Shown piece by piece: positions 20,597 through 33,140 of a stretch of DNA of 64,000 bases. A program made the translations under genes and the position numbers. Position 1 is the stretch's first letter, and each line of letters opens with the position of its first letter. Origin of the DNA: Mesorhabditis belari (lineage: Eukaryota; Nematoda; Chromadorea; Rhabditida; Rhabditidae); assembly GCA_958450365.1 (NCBI GenBank), contig CAUEEP010000683.1, forward strand, positions 62,001-126,000, read 5' to 3'. The notes beneath the pieces were generated by a model. The model was not told the DNA's origin, did not search any database, and worked only from the letters and a program-made list of their open reading frames with translations.

Positions 20597-21111
20597 TTAG
20601 GTTGATGCATCTTTTCGTTTTTTTCGTACTTCTGTTAAAAAGTAACAAATTCACCAATTAATCTATAGTTTGCTCTATAAAAAAAGTGTTTTTTTGTTCA
20701 ATTTCCATCTTTTTAAATCAATTTCGGTTCACTTTCAAGCAAATTCGAGAGTGAAAAACGCCTTTTTCGTAAAAATCTATAAAAAACTCTACGGAAAAAT
20801 TGGCTGAATGAATTTCTCTGAAATTTTGGCGAAATATCAAACTTTTTTTCTCTATCTTTTATCTATTGACACGAAGATAGGTTTTCTTTAGCTAAGGTGT
20901 CTAAACCGCATCATCGAGTTAGCCCTTTTTGACTACCCGACTTCATACTCTCAAGAAAATCCAGGCATAAAATATTTTTAAACCCGTTTTAATGTTATTT
21001 TGCAGAAAAATAATTGGTTTTTCTAATGAAATCAACCGTAGTTTAATTGGTGCATTTGTTGGCTTGAAACGGCAGACGAAAAGGAATGAAAAGACTTATG
21101 CATCAACCTAA
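20597..21111. mobile_element. 0.5-kb mariner-type MITE, copy A
   Basis: TA-flanked, TIR ttaggttgatgca...tgcatcaacctaa, 515 bp, no coding capacity. Near-identical to copies at 40961-41481 and 62337-62860. Confidence 0.88.
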
Positions 21112-21663
21112 TATTTTGTCCTACTGTAGCCGTGCATTTCGGCTATATAAGGCGGCCTTTTTCTTCATTTGTGACCTTTTTTATTGATTTACCACCAAAG
21201 TGAGTATTATTTGTATCGATAAAATTGTTGTTTTGATCACATTTAATACACATAAGGTATCAAACACGCGCAAGTTTAAAGATTAGATCTTTTGCAACTT
21301 TTGTGTTTTAAAAAAAAGCCAAAGACAAATATTTTTCTTTCTTGTACAATACTTAGATATTTTGTTGTTTAATTGGTGAGATAGAAAGGCTTAAATAAAA
21401 CGAATGTTTGCGATGTTTAGGTGATCGACTTGCCTGTAACTGGCAAACATTGATCGTATCTCATTTTCAATACTTTATTGTGGATTTGATGTTAATTTTT
21501 ATTTCTTTATGATTCATTGAAAGCGATGTTTAAACTTCCCATTCGACTACAACCAAAATTAGCTGCAAATTTGTGACCGTGTGGGCGAATTTGTGAACTC
21601 AAAAAACACCTGCGCAAATGCGAGAAGCGAAATCAGATCTAATTTCATTTCTTTACACCAAAA

Positions 21664-22913
21664 ATGCTTGAAGATCCGACAGTGGATTTTATCTACGACA
21701 TCTTATGCGCAACAACGCCATTAGCCTCTATTTTCTGGATGTATTTGATCATTTTCCAATCACCGGCCGAGATGCGCCACTTTAAGTGGTTGTTGTTGAA
21801 GTTGGCGGTGAGTTTAAGACTATTGCAAGGATTTATTAAAGAGAATTTGCCTCTAAGCTAAAACTTTTTAGATTACAGAAGAGATTTTCGTTTGTTCTCT
21901 CACAACTCTGTTAAAACCTGATCTGTTGTTCCCAGCAGAAGGAGGAGCAATGCGAGGAATCGCTGCAAGATGGGGTGGACAACTTGGCGTGAATATCGCT
22001 GTTAGTTTTAGCGTCAGTCTAATGAACTTAGACATTTTCAAGACTAAAGACAGAGCAGGAAGAGCAGCAAATCTTGCATTATTCTGAGGATCTCGTATTG
22101 ATCATGTTATCACCAATTGTTCTTATTTAATCTAGAATTCAGGCAGCGATCGGATTTGCCTCTGGAGGTGGAGCGATGCTTGGAGTGAGTGATTGTGCAC
22201 ATATGAGAGCTCTAATGATCTACCAAAGAGATGATCTCGTCGAAAAGCTTTTCAAGAAAGGATACGTTCTGATTTATGTCTTCATTTTTCACATCTCTTT
22301 AACATATATTCTCATGTTTTACCTGGTATTTTGGGCAGCTGAAGACTCACAGGTAACATTGAGTTGTTAGATGAAATTTTAACCCCTTTCAGACATTTGT
22401 TGCTCGTATGGATAGTTTTGGTTATCATACCTATATTGCTTTCTATGTCGAGCAAAACGTTACATTTTTTAGCTTCGATACTAGCAAGACTTCAACCTAT
22501 GTTTTAGTTGGAGTGAGTTGCTTTGTGAGTCTTAAGAATGGCTTTACTCACTTCAAAATACACACCGAATGTGCTATCCAAGAACCAAGTTTAGTACAGC
22601 ATTGGTGGCCTAATGACGGTGTATCTCGAAAACATGACATCCGTTTATTTCATGATGAGAAAACTTCGCCAGTTGCGAACGATCATGTCTAAAGTGACCT
22701 GGCGAAATCATGTCGGTGTGGTGCGAATGATTTGGACACAGGTCACAATTTTTGATCTAATAAAACGGAATAACTTTTCAGAGCACCTATCCTCTCTTGA
22801 TGTGGCTGATACCAATTTGGGTTGTTATGGCATCAATGATGCTTAGATGGCCTGAAATAGTGGCGAACTCAATCTTCAAACATTATTTTTGCTTATCAAT
22901 CATGTACTACCCG
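21664..22913 (+). CDS. Srh-type chemosensory 7TM receptor (3' end missing)
   Basis: Six phase-0 exons: 21664-21807, 21872-22000, 22143-22352, 22393-22512, 22595-22741, 22782-22913 (294 codons). TM1 region DILCATTPLASIFWMYLIIF followed by QSPAEMRHFKWLLLKL is typical of Srh/Sri proteins; later exons give YVLIYVFIFHISLTYILMFY (TM), YSIGGLMTVYLENMTSVYF, the loop MMRKLRQLRTIMSKVTW, and TYPLLMWLIPIWVVMASMML. The last exon ends MYYP|gtaag, where a terminal exon with the family's TM7 and PYR motif would be expected; none is found before the low-complexity and tRNA-like DNA that follows, so it may have been displaced. Plasma membrane of sensory cilia in related genes. A possible TATA (ctatataagg) lies at 21143 with a potential 5'UTR intron. 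Confidence 0.72.
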
Positions 22914-23948
22914 GTAAGAGTGAGCAGGGCTGTTCCAATCGGGGTCTAGATCAAGGCAAGGCAAGGCCAAGCAAGGCAAGACCAAGAAAGACAAGACTAA
23001 CAAGGAAATGGTCAGAAGTGACCGTGAGATTTCGGCACCAAAATGAGGACCAAAATGCAAATACCGATCGAACACGACGAGTACGATGATGGTTTCGGAT
23101 TTTGCTAAGGCTTAGGCTTAGGCTTGCTACGGCTAGTTTTCGAGAAAAATGGCTTTGAAATTTTGGCGCCTACTCGAAAACGAGGTACACTTCTTTAAAA
23201 CGACTTCTTAGGAAATGTGTCCTCGTGGTCAGCGGGGAGAGTTCTCGCCTCCCATTTTCGCAACTCTGGCTCGGTCCTAGCTAGCACCTTTTTTTCCAAA
23301 CTTTTTAGTTTATATATCCCAAGGCTTCTAAAACTTTTAAACTTTAATTTTTTCAACCATTGTTCAACAATTTTATCCATAAATCCAGAAGCCAACACAA
23401 CAAACCAACCAGAAATATCAATCAACGAAAATGTAATTCCTTTCAAAATGATCAAAGCACAGTGATCGTATGAGAAGTGTAAGCACGAATGACCAGATTG
23501 GTTATAATGTTTTCAAGGGTAATTATATAGTTTGTAATTAGTTTACCTGATTGACTATGCTTTGATCATTTTCTAACATTTTCTAACCCTCTTTGCCCTA
23601 GTCTTGATTGTCACAACCCTGACAGTGAGTAGGGTAATTCGAAATTTACACAGAAATTTAGACTTTAAGCTTTATTCTATCGGTTGTTTGTCTCCGCCCA
23701 TATCGAGTTTTCATTTTGGAGAAAATTTTCCGGCGAAAAGTCTCTCCAGAGCCGACTGTCGAGCACTCTGTTGAATCACACCCAAGCGTCCAACCACAAA
23801 GAGTGAATTTGAATGAGGCAGATATCTCGGAGTATATTGCGCCATGACTTGTTTTTTTTCTATTTGAATCACAATAAAAATTTGATAGACAAAAACTGAA
23901 AACAACAAATCAACAAATTTGATATCCAAATCATATAAATTTAAAATT
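22914..23948. other. low-complexity and tRNA-like DNA, no gene
   Basis: 22950-23010 is a degenerate caaggcaag repeat. A tRNA-like segment lies at 23219-23280. I see no supported coding exon. Confidence 0.4.
23219..23280 (+). repeat. tRNA-like segment
   Basis: A-box-like CTCGTGGTCAGCGGGG and B-box-like CTCTGGCTCGGTCCTAG with an arm GAGAGTTCTCGCCTCCCA between; acceptor pairing is poor, so a tRNA-derived repeat is likelier than a gene. Confidence 0.4.
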
Positions 23949-26900
23949 CTAGATGATTACATAATGCCCGTCTTCGTTTGGCTCAGCCAAAACCCAGTGA
24001 TCCAAAGGGAAAAGATCATCAAAACAGGATACACCCGGCTCCAAACAACCCGATTGAGCAGACCAACCACTAAATTATTCAATTTATGGAACATTTTGAT
24101 TCAGGAAAGCTTTGAAACTCACGTATTCCTGCATCTCTCCACCGCGTCATGCGCTAGAGCACCACGATATTCAGGAGTTTCACCGTGGAAGATCTCTCGT
24201 ACAATGGCTCCGATTTCTTTTAGGGTATTGTCAATTTTGTTCTGGAATAGTTAATTAGAGTATGAACTCTCCATATGAGCTTACTGGTTCAAAAAACTGA
24301 ACATCAGGATACAATTTGCTTGATTCGTTAATGTCCTCTCGGAGATCGAAATCGTATCGACCGTGCAAGTGTAGAGCTTCTTCTTTTGGGGCCTAGATTC
24401 AACTCAAAAGTTCAGCTTATATATACAAAAGTAAATCAAAACTACTGATTGAACAACTTTATAGACTGATACAATGCTTACAAGAGAATGTTCTCAGCTA
24501 AAAGTTCGGAATCGACTGGAAACACAGTGCATAACATAGAATCGGAAATGGCAAACAAAATGCCGCAAAAATTAGCCTAATAGCCTAATAGCCTAATACT
24601 AATAGCCACGGAAATGCAAGGAATCAGGCAGACAAAATCGGGATCCCAAAAATGATTCCTTTATAAGGCTTCTCTTTCTGCCGTATAGAGATGAGCTCGT
24701 GGCCTAGTGGATAAAGGCCTAGCCTGTGAAACGGCCGACCTATTTTTGCTCTTGGGTTTAATTCCGCCCATTTTGCATGCCACTCATTGCCACTACTGAC
24801 CTCATAAGCCGTTTTCCCCAAAAAGTATTCATTCGGGTAATGAACCCAGTTCGCTTTGACAGCTTTCGTCAGAAAAATTGTCTAAAAATACAGTAAATAA
24901 ACAATCCAAGACTTTTTGTAACCTTTGGAAATCGCCAATTATCAAAAGTGATTGGATTTCTGAATGAATCAAATGTGAGAAAATTCTCATAAATGAACGG
25001 ATTTTCAACGATTCTCGGTCGAAATGTTAATCCAACGTGCGAGAATTTGAGAGCACCTATAAAAATTGAAAACAATCTGAAAACAAAAGAGAAATGTAAT
25101 TGTAATTGAAATTTACCAAAATCGCTCTTCTCTGCAAGCCATTTTTCCAGGTAATCAAAGTAATTGTAGGAGCGGTTTCTGAACTCATATCTTTTTTGAT
25201 TTGGACGAAATCAATGCTTATTTTGAAAAGATCTGAACCAGAAAACTTCTTCAAGGAAAATATTCACCTGATGTATATAAAATCATCAACATCTCCGAGA
25301 AAAGTGTACTTGCTCTTTGACCAAAAGATGCAATGTTGAAACTCAAGATTGTCGCTAACGTAGAACGTTTTGAAGTTTGGATCGTACTAAAATTTTAGTT
25401 CTAGTTGATTATTTAAAGTTTACCATAGGTGAAAATGGCAAAATAGGCCAATTGTGGGTTTCAATAATGCCCTAAAATTGCTAAATGAGAAATTGTTTAA
25501 TTGGTAAACCTTATCAACATAATAATCGATCACTTGTTGAACGGATTTCGAAACAGACTGCACGGAGACTAGAAATCTAAAATTTTTCTGATAAAGTAAG
25601 ATTTGAAGCTGAGAAAGATTAAAACGTGATAAAAGCTGTTAATCAAAAGCTTACGTATGAGTTCCTTGTCTCCTCCAGAGTTCGATGAATGCTATCAAAC
25701 GAGGCCAATCGTTAAACCTAAATGAACAGCTTTAAGCTTCTCAAAAAGTTACATGGCTTCAGATTTAGATTAAGCTTTTTAATTTGTTTAAAGGGGTACT
25801 CCGGCGTAAGGAAAGTCAGTGTTAAATTGGGCACCTGTTTTTCAAGTCTTCTCAAGTCTGCCGGCAGACGTTCTGACGGGGTTTGCCGGCCTAAGTCGAT
25901 TTTCATCTTTTTTTAAAATTATTCTTTTAGAATGTAATGTTTTCTATTTAAAAAATATTTAAGATTGCTGCTAAATTTGGGAAAATACATGCAAAAGAAA
26001 AGAACGCAGGTGCTAAAATGCAATCGGACATAACCTTTATATACTTTCCGCCCAAATATCGACGTTTTAGGGTGGAACGGAAAGCAAAAATCGCGTTTTT
26101 CTTCATTTCTTGATTGGAAGCATAAGAAATAATTGTAAGCATCGGATTATATATTGGGTTGGTGAATTGAAAACTGCGGGACTTTGAACTAAAATTTATT
26201 CAACATAAAACCATCAATTCATTCCAAATAATTTCCATTATTATTGACGACTTCTGCCCATTTTACAGGCAATTCGCGGATTCCCTTTCGTAGTAGGATT
26301 TTGGTTTGTGTGTGAGACAAGTGTGAGACTCAAAAAGGGAGGACTGGAGATGTCCCAGTTTGAGCGCGACCTTCAAAAGAAACCCATTTTGGTGTCAATA
26401 GAAAAGTTGTAGAGAATCAAAAATTAGGCTTATAGTCAAATTTCCAAAAAGATGCACTTGGTAGTTTCGCTTAAAATGCTAGTTTTGTGAAAATTCGTAA
26501 ATTTGGCATTTCTTGAAAACCAGTTTTTGAATCGTTCTGAAAAGTTGGATATAAGCTTAATTTTTGATTCTCTACAACTTTTCCATTGACACCAAAATGG
26601 GTTTCTTTTGAAGAAAGTCCTCAAACTGTCACATATGAGAATAGCCCGCAGTTTTCAATTCATCAACCCAATATAAATGACCGCGATTCTTGAAAGTCAA
26701 CCTTTAGGTCGGAGTATTCCTTTAAACTAATATTAAGTTGAGTACTAAATCTTTCACCGAAATTCATTTTCCAATTGGATAAGTCACAAGCTATTAAATG
26801 AAATACGGGTTTTTTTCATTAGATTCATTCATTTTTATCAGATAGCCCAATCATTTCTCTTGCAAATGACTTTTGTCAGTTTCTGAAAGCTTTGTTTTGA

Positions 26901-27746
26901 AGGAATCATTTGGTATTTGGTTGTTTAAGACTCGTTCATTTAGATAGTGAAATGAGGAGTGCACGACTTAGTACTCAACCAAATAGTAGGTTTAATTAAG
27001 CTTTTACTACCAATGCAATGGTCCAATGCAAGCCGATAAACTGTCCGTATATTCACTGGGTGCCACATGAAGTTTAACTTCAGTTGACACTCCATCGTGT
27101 GTCACAGTGATCTGTAATCCCATTTTTACCATTTGATTGATAAACAACCTTTTCTGGAATCTCTCCGCGATAAACCTTTGATCCAATGTCATAATGCCAA
27201 TACTGGCAGCCTTTGCCTGGTTCTGGACATGTAACTAAAGTTTAGATATTTCCCGCTGATTGCGAGAAGATAAGAAAAGTTTAGACATTTTGATCTAGTC
27301 CTCCACTCACATTTTGCATTCTCAGTGCACATTTTCCATTCAACACCGATCTCTTTACCAAAAATCGATATTGAATAATCCCCCGAGATTCCATCGCAAG
27401 TAGCGGTTACCAGTAAACGAATCCTTGGCCCAGCTGGATCTCTTAAAAAATTATTAGCAAAGTAAATGGGTAACTGGGAAGTTTTAAGCCAAATCAACTT
27501 ACCTCAAGTCATAAAACGCTTTGTGCAGAAACACATCTCGATTTGTTAGTTCCCGATCGACAAATGATTTATCAAAATTTGTGCCACGATAGAATTCTGG
27601 GTTCTTTGATTTTCTTGGGCTTAAAAAGTCTTGCCAAAATATTCCCAATAATAAGTAGCAACATGTGGCAAGTGCTCCAATACAATAAAACTGAAAACAA
27701 GCTTGAGAAAGTTAATCTTATAAAGTAATACCTGAAGGATATTCAT
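23949..27746 (-). CDS. GT92 (DUF23) family glycosyltransferase, one frameshift
   Basis: Fourteen exons: 27746-27732, 27690-27503, 27441-27311, 27234-27011, 25717-25655, 25576-25510, 25471-25424, 25386-25268, 25178-25117, 25056-24923, 24881-24801, 24392-24285, 24241-24123, 24069-23949. Type II layout: short cytosolic start MNILQ, TM FYCIGALATCCYLLLGIFW, lumenal domain. Family features: LSACIGPLHWFNDWPRLIAF, FIELWRRQGTHTFLVSVQS, HNWPILP, HCIFWSKSKYTFLGDVDDF (the DxD region, reading DVDD instead of the usual DxDE), and KFSHVGLTFRPR. About 492 residues if the single extra base is discounted. Exon 4 is one base too long: frame changes near 27120 in a five-A run. Probably a Golgi sugar transferase acting on glycans; substrate unknown. 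Intron 4 carries two nested MITEs. Confidence 0.8.
24692..24775 (+). repeat. tRNA-like segment
   Basis: A-box-like CGTGGCCTAGTGGATAAAGG and B-box-like GGGTTTAATTCC in correct order inside a GT92 intron. Stems are imperfect; treated as a tRNA-derived repeat. Confidence 0.45.
25786..26730. mobile_element. TIR element interrupted by a mariner-type MITE
   Basis: Outer ends ttaaaggggtactccggc and gtcggagtattcctttaa are inverted. It lies in intron 4 of the GT92 gene. Confidence 0.65.
26154..26671. mobile_element. nested mariner-type MITE with fold-back arms
   Basis: TA-flanked ends ttgggttggtgaattgaaaa and ttttcaattcatcaacccaa. Internal arms around aaagaaacccattttggtgt and its inverse pair over more than 100 bp. 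Confidence 0.82.
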
Positions 27747-27749
27747 TAA

Positions 27750-29370
27750 GTACTAAGGATTTCGTCGATTTCGTCGAATTTGAATAAGAAACAATTGAAT
27801 TTCGGTGTTTACCCAGTTCGGCGATTTTTGACTTCTGTGAAAATCCAAAATTCCAATTTTTCGAATATTGTGTGGGCAGAATTTCCGGTCAATCAACGGA
27901 ACAATTTATTGAAAAGCTTGCAATAGACATGCAATAGAAATAGAAAAAAGGAAATTTTGAATACTGTGCACTGCTTTGAAAAGCCTTTTTGGTCATCGAA
28001 AGGATTTTTGATCAAAATGTGATGTACAAAATGAAATTGATTTTCGAGGAGACTGAGTATTCATTTAAATTCAAAATTAGCACTACTACAATTAGCATAT
28101 TTTAAGTCCAATGAAACCCTGGAATCAGTTGTTTTGAAGCTTTTTCAAATGCAAATTTTGGTGGTCTCAAAAGTTCTTATACTTTTTCTGTAAACAGTAA
28201 CTTTTTTGACTTGAAATCCACGTAAATTTCAGAAAACTAACACCGAATTCTAAAAATTCAGATCTTTTACCCCAATATACCCATTTTCATGTAAAGATTT
28301 CAACTCTCAACAACTTTTTGACCAAAATTTTTTACATCCTGGTCTGATTGTTGAAGATTTTTGCGAAAATTGACTTAAACTTTGTAGAATGAATTTTTTT
28401 TTCAAAAACTGTTGTTGCCATTTGGTCAACCTAAGTTTTTTTCTTGAAAACAAGCCACAAACGAACTTTACATTTCAAAAAGAAGGATTTTCAAGCAATT
28501 CTACGGAGAGCACCCAAATCTCAAAAGCAAATCAAAAGTTGTAGCGACCTTTAAACATCCTTATTAAAAAATTGTTTAGAGTTGCACCTTTTATGCAAAA
28601 GAAGTAAAGTAAGAGTAAAAATACCTGAATTTTCATAAACCGGCGTTAGTTTTTAAAAAAAAGCGTATTTTCCTAGTCAAACGGTCCATTTACAAAGGTA
28701 AAAGAACTTTTGGGATACCCTGTATATAAAAGAGCAGTACGTCCGTCCGTCTGTACGAGCTTTTTTGTGTATTAGAATTGATGCATGGATAAAATTTCCG
28801 AAAATATTCATAGAAAAGTGTGTTAGCAATAAAAAACTAACAAAAAAGAATCGTTTTTTTAGGCTGACTGAAAGCCAAATTTAGAATTGAAGTACAAAGG
28901 CTGAAGTACAAAGAATGGGTTTCTATTCGGTATTCGGATCGTGTGCTTCATAACGTGAGCTTCATAAGTTAAAAATCAATAAAATTTGAATTGATTCAAA
29001 ACGATTCCAAGGTTTGTTTTCATATCTAAACTTCTGTTTTCCGTTTCGCTTAACCAAAGCTTGTTTATGCGTAAAAATTTGCATCAGCTCTTGTTTTGAA
29101 ACTTTTGGAAAACACAATAATAAATTTTCAAGCGTTTAACATGTTCAATGAACGTTTTCATAAAGTTTTTACAATAGATGTTGTTTTCATTAAAAGATTT
29201 TGGTCTGTAATTCATTGAAAAAAGAAATCTTTACAAACAATTTCATTGTAAATTGAATACAAAGTTTTTTTTGTTTTGTCCAGTGTTGGATATGGAACAG
29301 ATGGCAAGTAATTGATGGTACAATGCTGATCAACAGGTAGTTAGCTCCCTCTGGGGCAGTGGAGATCAAG
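27750..29370. other. gene-poor AT-rich stretch
   Basis: No open frame with splice support was found. A gtccgtccgtctgt low-complexity stretch lies near 28740. Confidence 0.4.
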
Positions 29371-29371
29371 T

Positions 29372-29458
29372 GTGTTGTGGTGTAATGGTTAGCACAGTTG
29401 CCCGGTAAGTTGCACAGTTGCCCGCGAAAGGTTGTGCGTTCGACCCCGGGCGGCGCAT
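29372..29458 (+). repeat. tRNA-derived element with internal duplication
   Basis: Head TGTGTTGTGGTGTAATGGTT and B-box-like AGGTTGTGCGTTCGACCCC resemble the elements at 2891-2992 and 36981-37058. The segment gcacagttgcccg occurs twice, giving an overlong anticodon region, so this is not a functional tRNA. Confidence 0.5.
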
Positions 29459-29667
29459 AAGTTTTTGTTTACCAACTAGGTTTGATTTTTGTTGACCAAC
29501 CTAGTTTACCAACTAGGTAATGAAAAAAAGAATTGCTTTATCTTATTGCTCATCATTTCCCATACTCGACTTTGATATTTTCACTCGAACAGTGCCGTTT
29601 CCCGGTTGACGCTGTTTTCGCAATAACAACGCGCTAATCAAACTGAAATTCGATTTTCACCGTTTTT

Positions 29668-30751
29668 GATTACCATGCAACCAAACTCATCAAAAAGTAT
29701 TGCATAAAAGTGGGCAAATAGAAGAAAATTTTTGCATATTTGGCCCAAATAAGTAACAGATTATGGTGCCAAGCGAATACAGCAAGATAGTATTTGTCAA
29801 TACCAAGCTTCAGTTCACGCACATCTAAAATGAAAATTGCAGAAAAAAAATATAAATTGCCTACTTGTATCATAAGAAAACATTCAACTCGAGAAGCTTT
29901 TCCAGTTTTTCTTAACTAAACTTGGTCATGTTTTTGTCAATTAAGAAATACTTGCAGCTTTCACCTTTTGGCCTATCACAAAATCTAAGCCACATGTAAA
30001 AAAGAAAGGAATGTAAGCGATACAGTGTTCCAAATTTTCATAAAGATAACTTTCTTGTGTAATGATGAAAAGTGCGATCATTTCGAGTCCAATTCTCAAA
30101 ATATATGAAATGAGTAGTTGAAAAAGAGGCCATTTGAGGGCATATCGGAAATAGACTCCATTAAAAGATAAGGCAATAGAGCGGCTGAAACAAGTTAAAT
30201 GTGAAAATACGGTCAGTTGGTATTCTCAGGTAATGATCTATTGGCGCCAAATGTAGAAAGATTGTGCCATCGAATCTGATCGACCGGTATCAATTCTTGA
30301 TTAACCGACCGGACTTGACTAATCTGCGAATTTTAGCGACTGCTCGAGGTCGGGATTAGACTGACAATGAGTCTCAAAATCTAAAGCTGGCCTGGTAAAA
30401 AACGGAATTTTATCAATTAGTATTGTTTGTGAACTAATAACGTCCCCAATTCCTGGTTGAGTGGAACTGACTCCCCGGTTTATTTCGTCTATTCGGTTTA
30501 TTTTTTCATTCCCCATTCTCATACTTTAATTTTATCTAACACCTGTCTCATTTTGATGAAAGAAGTACGCACAAAGGAAAAAAGTACCAATATCCTCGCT
30601 TACAATTAGTAACCCGATTCCATTGATCAACTAACCTCAACGAAATCATGAACTGTTGATATTGAGCGATATCATTAAATCCATTGTCTCTCATATACAT
30701 AAAGATCAAATTGAGATATGCATTCACGTCAGTGTTAGGCTTAAAATGCAC
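29668..30751 (-). pseudogene. 7TM chemoreceptor fragment (family of the 44.8-kb gene)
   Basis: Two exons fit in phase: 30751-30636 (ending DIAQYQQFMISL) and 30184-29965 (SRSIALSFNGVYFRYALKWP, then two hydrophobic stretches ending TCGLDFVIGQK). They match the receptor at 44775-46524 (ISLSRFFAVSFDGSYFKY and TCALDLMTNRK). The next exon candidate (29852-29668) runs into a stop in the expected frame. N-terminal TM exons were not identified with confidence. Probably a decayed receptor gene. Confidence 0.5.
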
Positions 30752-30759
30752 ATTTTATG

Positions 30760-32350
30760 AAGACTTTTCAAAAAGTACCGCACTCTTCCGCTTATATAGC
30801 TTAATGTGTAGATTGCAGAAAACAAGAATTTGTTCAAATTCTCTGCCGATGTTAGGATTCTGAATTTGAAACGTTTTAAGCACTTTAGGATTTAAACCGA
30901 ATCAGTAAAGATAGGCGATCATTTCTTTCTGAACAATAAACAGCAATCAATGTGGTTGAAAGGCTCAAGAACAATGTCTAATTATATGATTTTAGTACAA
31001 AATTTTCTGCAAGATTTTACAACTGATTCCCCTTTGTCGATGATATTGGCAATTGTTGCTCCCAATTCATCGCTGATATCGGATTGATTACTTGAGAGTG
31101 ACCATTGTTGGCTGACCTGTTGCTGACCTGTTGCTGTCTCAATACCCAAAATCCAATAAAGGAAAAGTTTTCGGCTTGGTTTAGAGCAAATTTGCGGGAA
31201 AATGCAAAGAATTGGAGAGAAGAATATTTGACCAACAAAATCAATAATTTGATTGTGATTCGATTGCTTCCTGTGAAATTTAAAAAGATTTCAACGAATA
31301 TTACATACAACTTTTGGCCAGCTTAGATGAGCAAAAGTAATTCTGCAAAGGTTCCTTTTCTTGTATTTCAGTTGCCTTTTTGCCAAAAAAGCAAGTAGCA
31401 TTTGAAAAAGATTCGTTTGGTTTCACAGGAGATTGCACAGGAGATTCCTCAAATTTTTGGTTCGAGTTTGCCCTGATCTGAATTTTGCCGGATATTTTCT
31501 AACTTTAAAGTGTGCATACATACAAAATCCAATCCAATCACAAAAGAATCAATCGTTGATTCAATGCAAAAACATTTACATCAAAGATAGGTGCCGTCTT
31601 TGTGGTTGGGGACTCGTTCTTTTGCTTTGTGGGACGATTCTAACTGTCGACATCGTTGTGTTGACACTGTTGACATCGACACGATCGTTGAAGAACTTTG
31701 GATCGGAACCACAAAGTTTGGTGATCATTTGATGAGTCAGAGTAGGGAAATTAATCACAGAATGACCCCTGTTCTCCATTTCTTTATCAGCTGCATTCTC
31801 GGGATCACCCAATCAACTACGTACACATTTCAAATCTCTTTTTCTGTTAGCAGTTGTTCGATTAAACGAGACCATTCCGTGTTTTAGAGCTATCCCTGCT
31901 CAACCTCATTTTAAGATTGCGTAATCTTTAGTAGTTTGTAGTGTAAGTGAGTTTGTATTGATCTTTTTCGTCTTAAACTTACAGTCATTCATTAGACAAT
32001 CACTCTATTTCATCAGGTAATATATGAATACTTTATTCAGCATAAAAATGGCACAGGTTTAAATCAAACACACGAAAAAGATGAAACATTTTGATAAAAG
32101 AAAAATAAATACATATGTAAGCATGATTTGCTTTCAATTACTTTATCATTTTTCCGTCTTGATCCAGTTTCATTATCAAGATAGCTTGTGACGATCTGGA
32201 TAATAATCAATTGGTAATCAATTGGCATAATCATTTGACAACTGATTCACCTTTCAGATCTCTTTTCTCCATACTTAAACAATATTCATTTGTTTTTTTT
32301 TCCTTTAAGTTCTTGTTCAGATTTTGACCTTTATATTCAGCTTCAGATAG
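30760..32350. other. intergenic, unassigned open frames
   Basis: Hydrophobic frames exist on both strands (about 31017-31310 minus; 31433-31732 plus, with a stretch LVLLLCGTILTVDIVVLTLL) but none has splice or paralog support. Confidence 0.3.
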
Positions 32351-32358
32351 CCATCAAA

Positions 32359-32727
32359 ATGATCAAATTCCTGACTATTCTATGCTTGATCATTTTATTG
32401 ATCGATTTTGCTACAGCTGGTGATTTCTCATGCTTTTTCGGCGACACTCTATGCACGGGAATTGTTTGTAGAGTAAGTTTTTATTAGTTTTGTTTCAGTT
32501 CTGGTTGAATATTCAGGTATTTCATTTTTCCCGGGACAAATCACTGTTAACAAACTTATCAGAAACATGATCACAATTTAGCTTTTAAAAAAGGATTTAA
32601 AATACGTAAACACTTCAACTTTACTAGAATTTAGAATCAAGAATAAAGACTCAAGTAGACTTAATAATTTCAGAAATATCGAATGGCGATGTGCCTCGGT
32701 GGGAACTGTCTCTGTGGACCTTTTTGA
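32359..32727 (+). CDS. small secreted six-cysteine peptide
   Basis: Exons 32359-32472 and 32674-32727 join at a codon boundary (gtaag donor, tttcag acceptor) to give 55 residues. The signal peptide MIKFLTILCLIILLIDFATA is followed by a 35-residue mature part starting GDFSCFFGDTLC and ending GGNCLCGPF. Cysteine spacing is C-x6-C-x4-C-x7-C-x4-C-x-C, the closing CxC recalling cysteine-stabilised antimicrobial or toxin-like peptides, but the CxxxC helix motif of classical defensins is not matched exactly. No TATA seen at usual distance; aataaa lies at about 32857. Likely secreted, three disulfides; defence role is inferred from size and cysteines only. Confidence 0.68.
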
Positions 32728-32964
32728 AGCCTTTTTGGCCTTTTTGAAGCATCTTGATATGTGACTCTCAATCAATCTTCGAACCAAATCACTATTTTGT
32801 AGTTTTGTAGTTTTTGTAATTATACTACTTAGCTATGGTCTCAAAAATCTATAGCATAATAAAACTAAGCAACTTTCAAAAGATGTTTATTGAATGAATT
32901 CATCTTGATAAAACGATATCTTGAGCTTCAAAGTTTTTTCAACCTTTTGAACTTTCGCTCCAAC

Positions 32965-33140
32965 AAAGTAAGGAAACAAAGAGAGATAAGGAACCAAATT
33001 GAGACAAACAAGGAACCAAATCTAGTGAGATAAGCAACCAAATTTAGAGAGATAAGGAACCAAATTCCTAGAGATAAGGAATCAAATTTAGAGAGATAAG
33101 GAACCAAATTTAGAGAGATAAGGAACCAAATTCTAACCGT
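32965..33140. repeat. short satellite, about 21-22 bp unit
   Basis: Six or so copies of gagagataaggaaccaaattt with small differences. Confidence 0.85.

Noticed and set aside
29372..29458. Functional tRNA gene
   Set aside because: Box-like sequences are present, but an internal duplication and poor acceptor pairing rule out a normal cloverleaf.
31017..31310. Minus-strand hydrophobic frame as N-terminal receptor exon
   Set aside because: Composition fits a membrane segment, but no phase-compatible connection to the receptor exons at 30751 or 30184 could be made.
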